16,458 nt of DNA from Bacteroidota bacterium (GTDB lineage: Bacteria; Bacteroidota; Bacteroidia; UKL13-3): assembly GCA_010027395.1 (NCBI GenBank), contig RGVD01000031.1, forward strand, positions 1-16,458. Reading direction: 5' to 3'. Position numbers and translations under genes: made by a program. Shown here in pieces: positions 16,309 to 16,458 of this stretch; positions within the stretch are counted from its first letter, which is position 1; each line of letters starts with the position of its first letter. Below the pieces are notes generated by a model, which saw only the letters and a list, made by a program, of their open reading frames with translations, ran no database searches and was not told where the DNA came from.

Positions 16309-16458
16309 TTATCTGTAATCATCTGATATCAATTGACTGACAATTTTTGCAGCATTCAGACATAAAGGAATTCCACCACCAGGGTGAACGCTACCACCGC
16401 AAAAATATAATCCTGTAATATTAGATGAGAAATTTTTATGGCGAAGAAAAGCAGCATA
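16309..16458 (-). CDS. CrtI/CrtD-family carotenoid desaturase, C-terminal end (partial)
   Basis: The minus-strand frame entering from the right edge gives 49 residues to a TAA at 16311-16309. It contains GLYFCGGSVHPGGGIPL, the C-terminal FAD-binding signature of CrtI-related carotenoid oxidoreductases, then CLNAAKIVSQLISDDYR. The GGSVHPGGGIPL form differs from the VPGPGVPPSIISG form of the CrtI at the left edge. It is closer to CrtD-type desaturases and related diapocarotenoid enzymes. It is therefore a second, distinct desaturase-family enzyme, probably acting on a later carotenoid intermediate; the substrate is a guess. The gene lies about 150 nt upstream of frr on the same strand with a separate 3' end. 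Confidence 0.85.
   Translation of the reverse strand, partial: YAAFLRHKNFSSNITGLYFCGGSVHPGGGIPLCLNAAKIVSQLISDDYR

Overview
The window looks like chromosomal DNA of a carotenoid-forming member of the Bacteroidota, probably a Sphingobacteriia/Chitinophagia-type lineage. The clues are an AT-rich sequence, candidate promoters with the Bacteroidota -7 box (TAnnTTTG, often followed by C), an E1 alpha/beta fusion dehydrogenase, an AsmA-like/GT51 transglycosylase, a CarB without the C-terminal allosteric domain, and a crt operon of the Bacteroidota kind. No tRNA, rRNA, CRISPR array, complete transposon or prophage gene was recognised.

Layout. 1-2167 (+) is the tail of a carotenoid operon: the end of crtI (phytoene desaturase), crtB (phytoene synthase), a small secreted protein of unknown function, and idi (isopentenyl diphosphate isomerase). 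2168-2464 is a structured spacer with two perfect 18-bp palindromes and a strong hairpin resembling a Bacteroidota REP-type element, ending just before the carB stop. carB (-) follows, then a 520-bp AT-rich gap holding its probable promoter. 5805-7842 (-) is a fused 2-oxoacid dehydrogenase E1 gene broken by an apparent 20-nt deletion. 7964-10571 (-) is a two-gene unit, a beta-barrel-like outer-membrane protein then a large probable lipoprotein, closed by a GC-rich hairpin terminator. typA/bipA and thyA follow on (+), separated by a terminator with a 15-bp stem. On (-) there is an AsmA-like/GT51 transglycosylase gene broken by an apparent ~49-nt deletion, with frr upstream of it. The right edge holds the C-terminus of a second carotenoid desaturase-family gene (-).

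How it fits together. Idi supplies IPP/DMAPP for prenyl precursors, CrtB condenses geranylgeranyl diphosphate to phytoene, and CrtI desaturates it. The oxidoreductase at the far right may act on later carotenoid intermediates, so pigment genes bracket about 14 kb of housekeeping genes. The rest covers pyrimidine/arginine precursor and dTMP synthesis (carB, thyA), translation (typA, frr), central or branched-chain catabolism (E1) and the envelope (GT51, OMP/lipoprotein pair).

Main anomalies. Two unrelated, normally intact genes each carry one short internal deletion that shifts the frame in a conserved catalytic segment, and one of them also lacks a normal ATG start. This could be genome decay, population variation or an assembly problem, and raw reads would settle it. 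I see no convincing novel defence or mobile system. The least explained loci are the small crt-operon protein, the OMP/lipoprotein pair and the 2168-2464 spacer.
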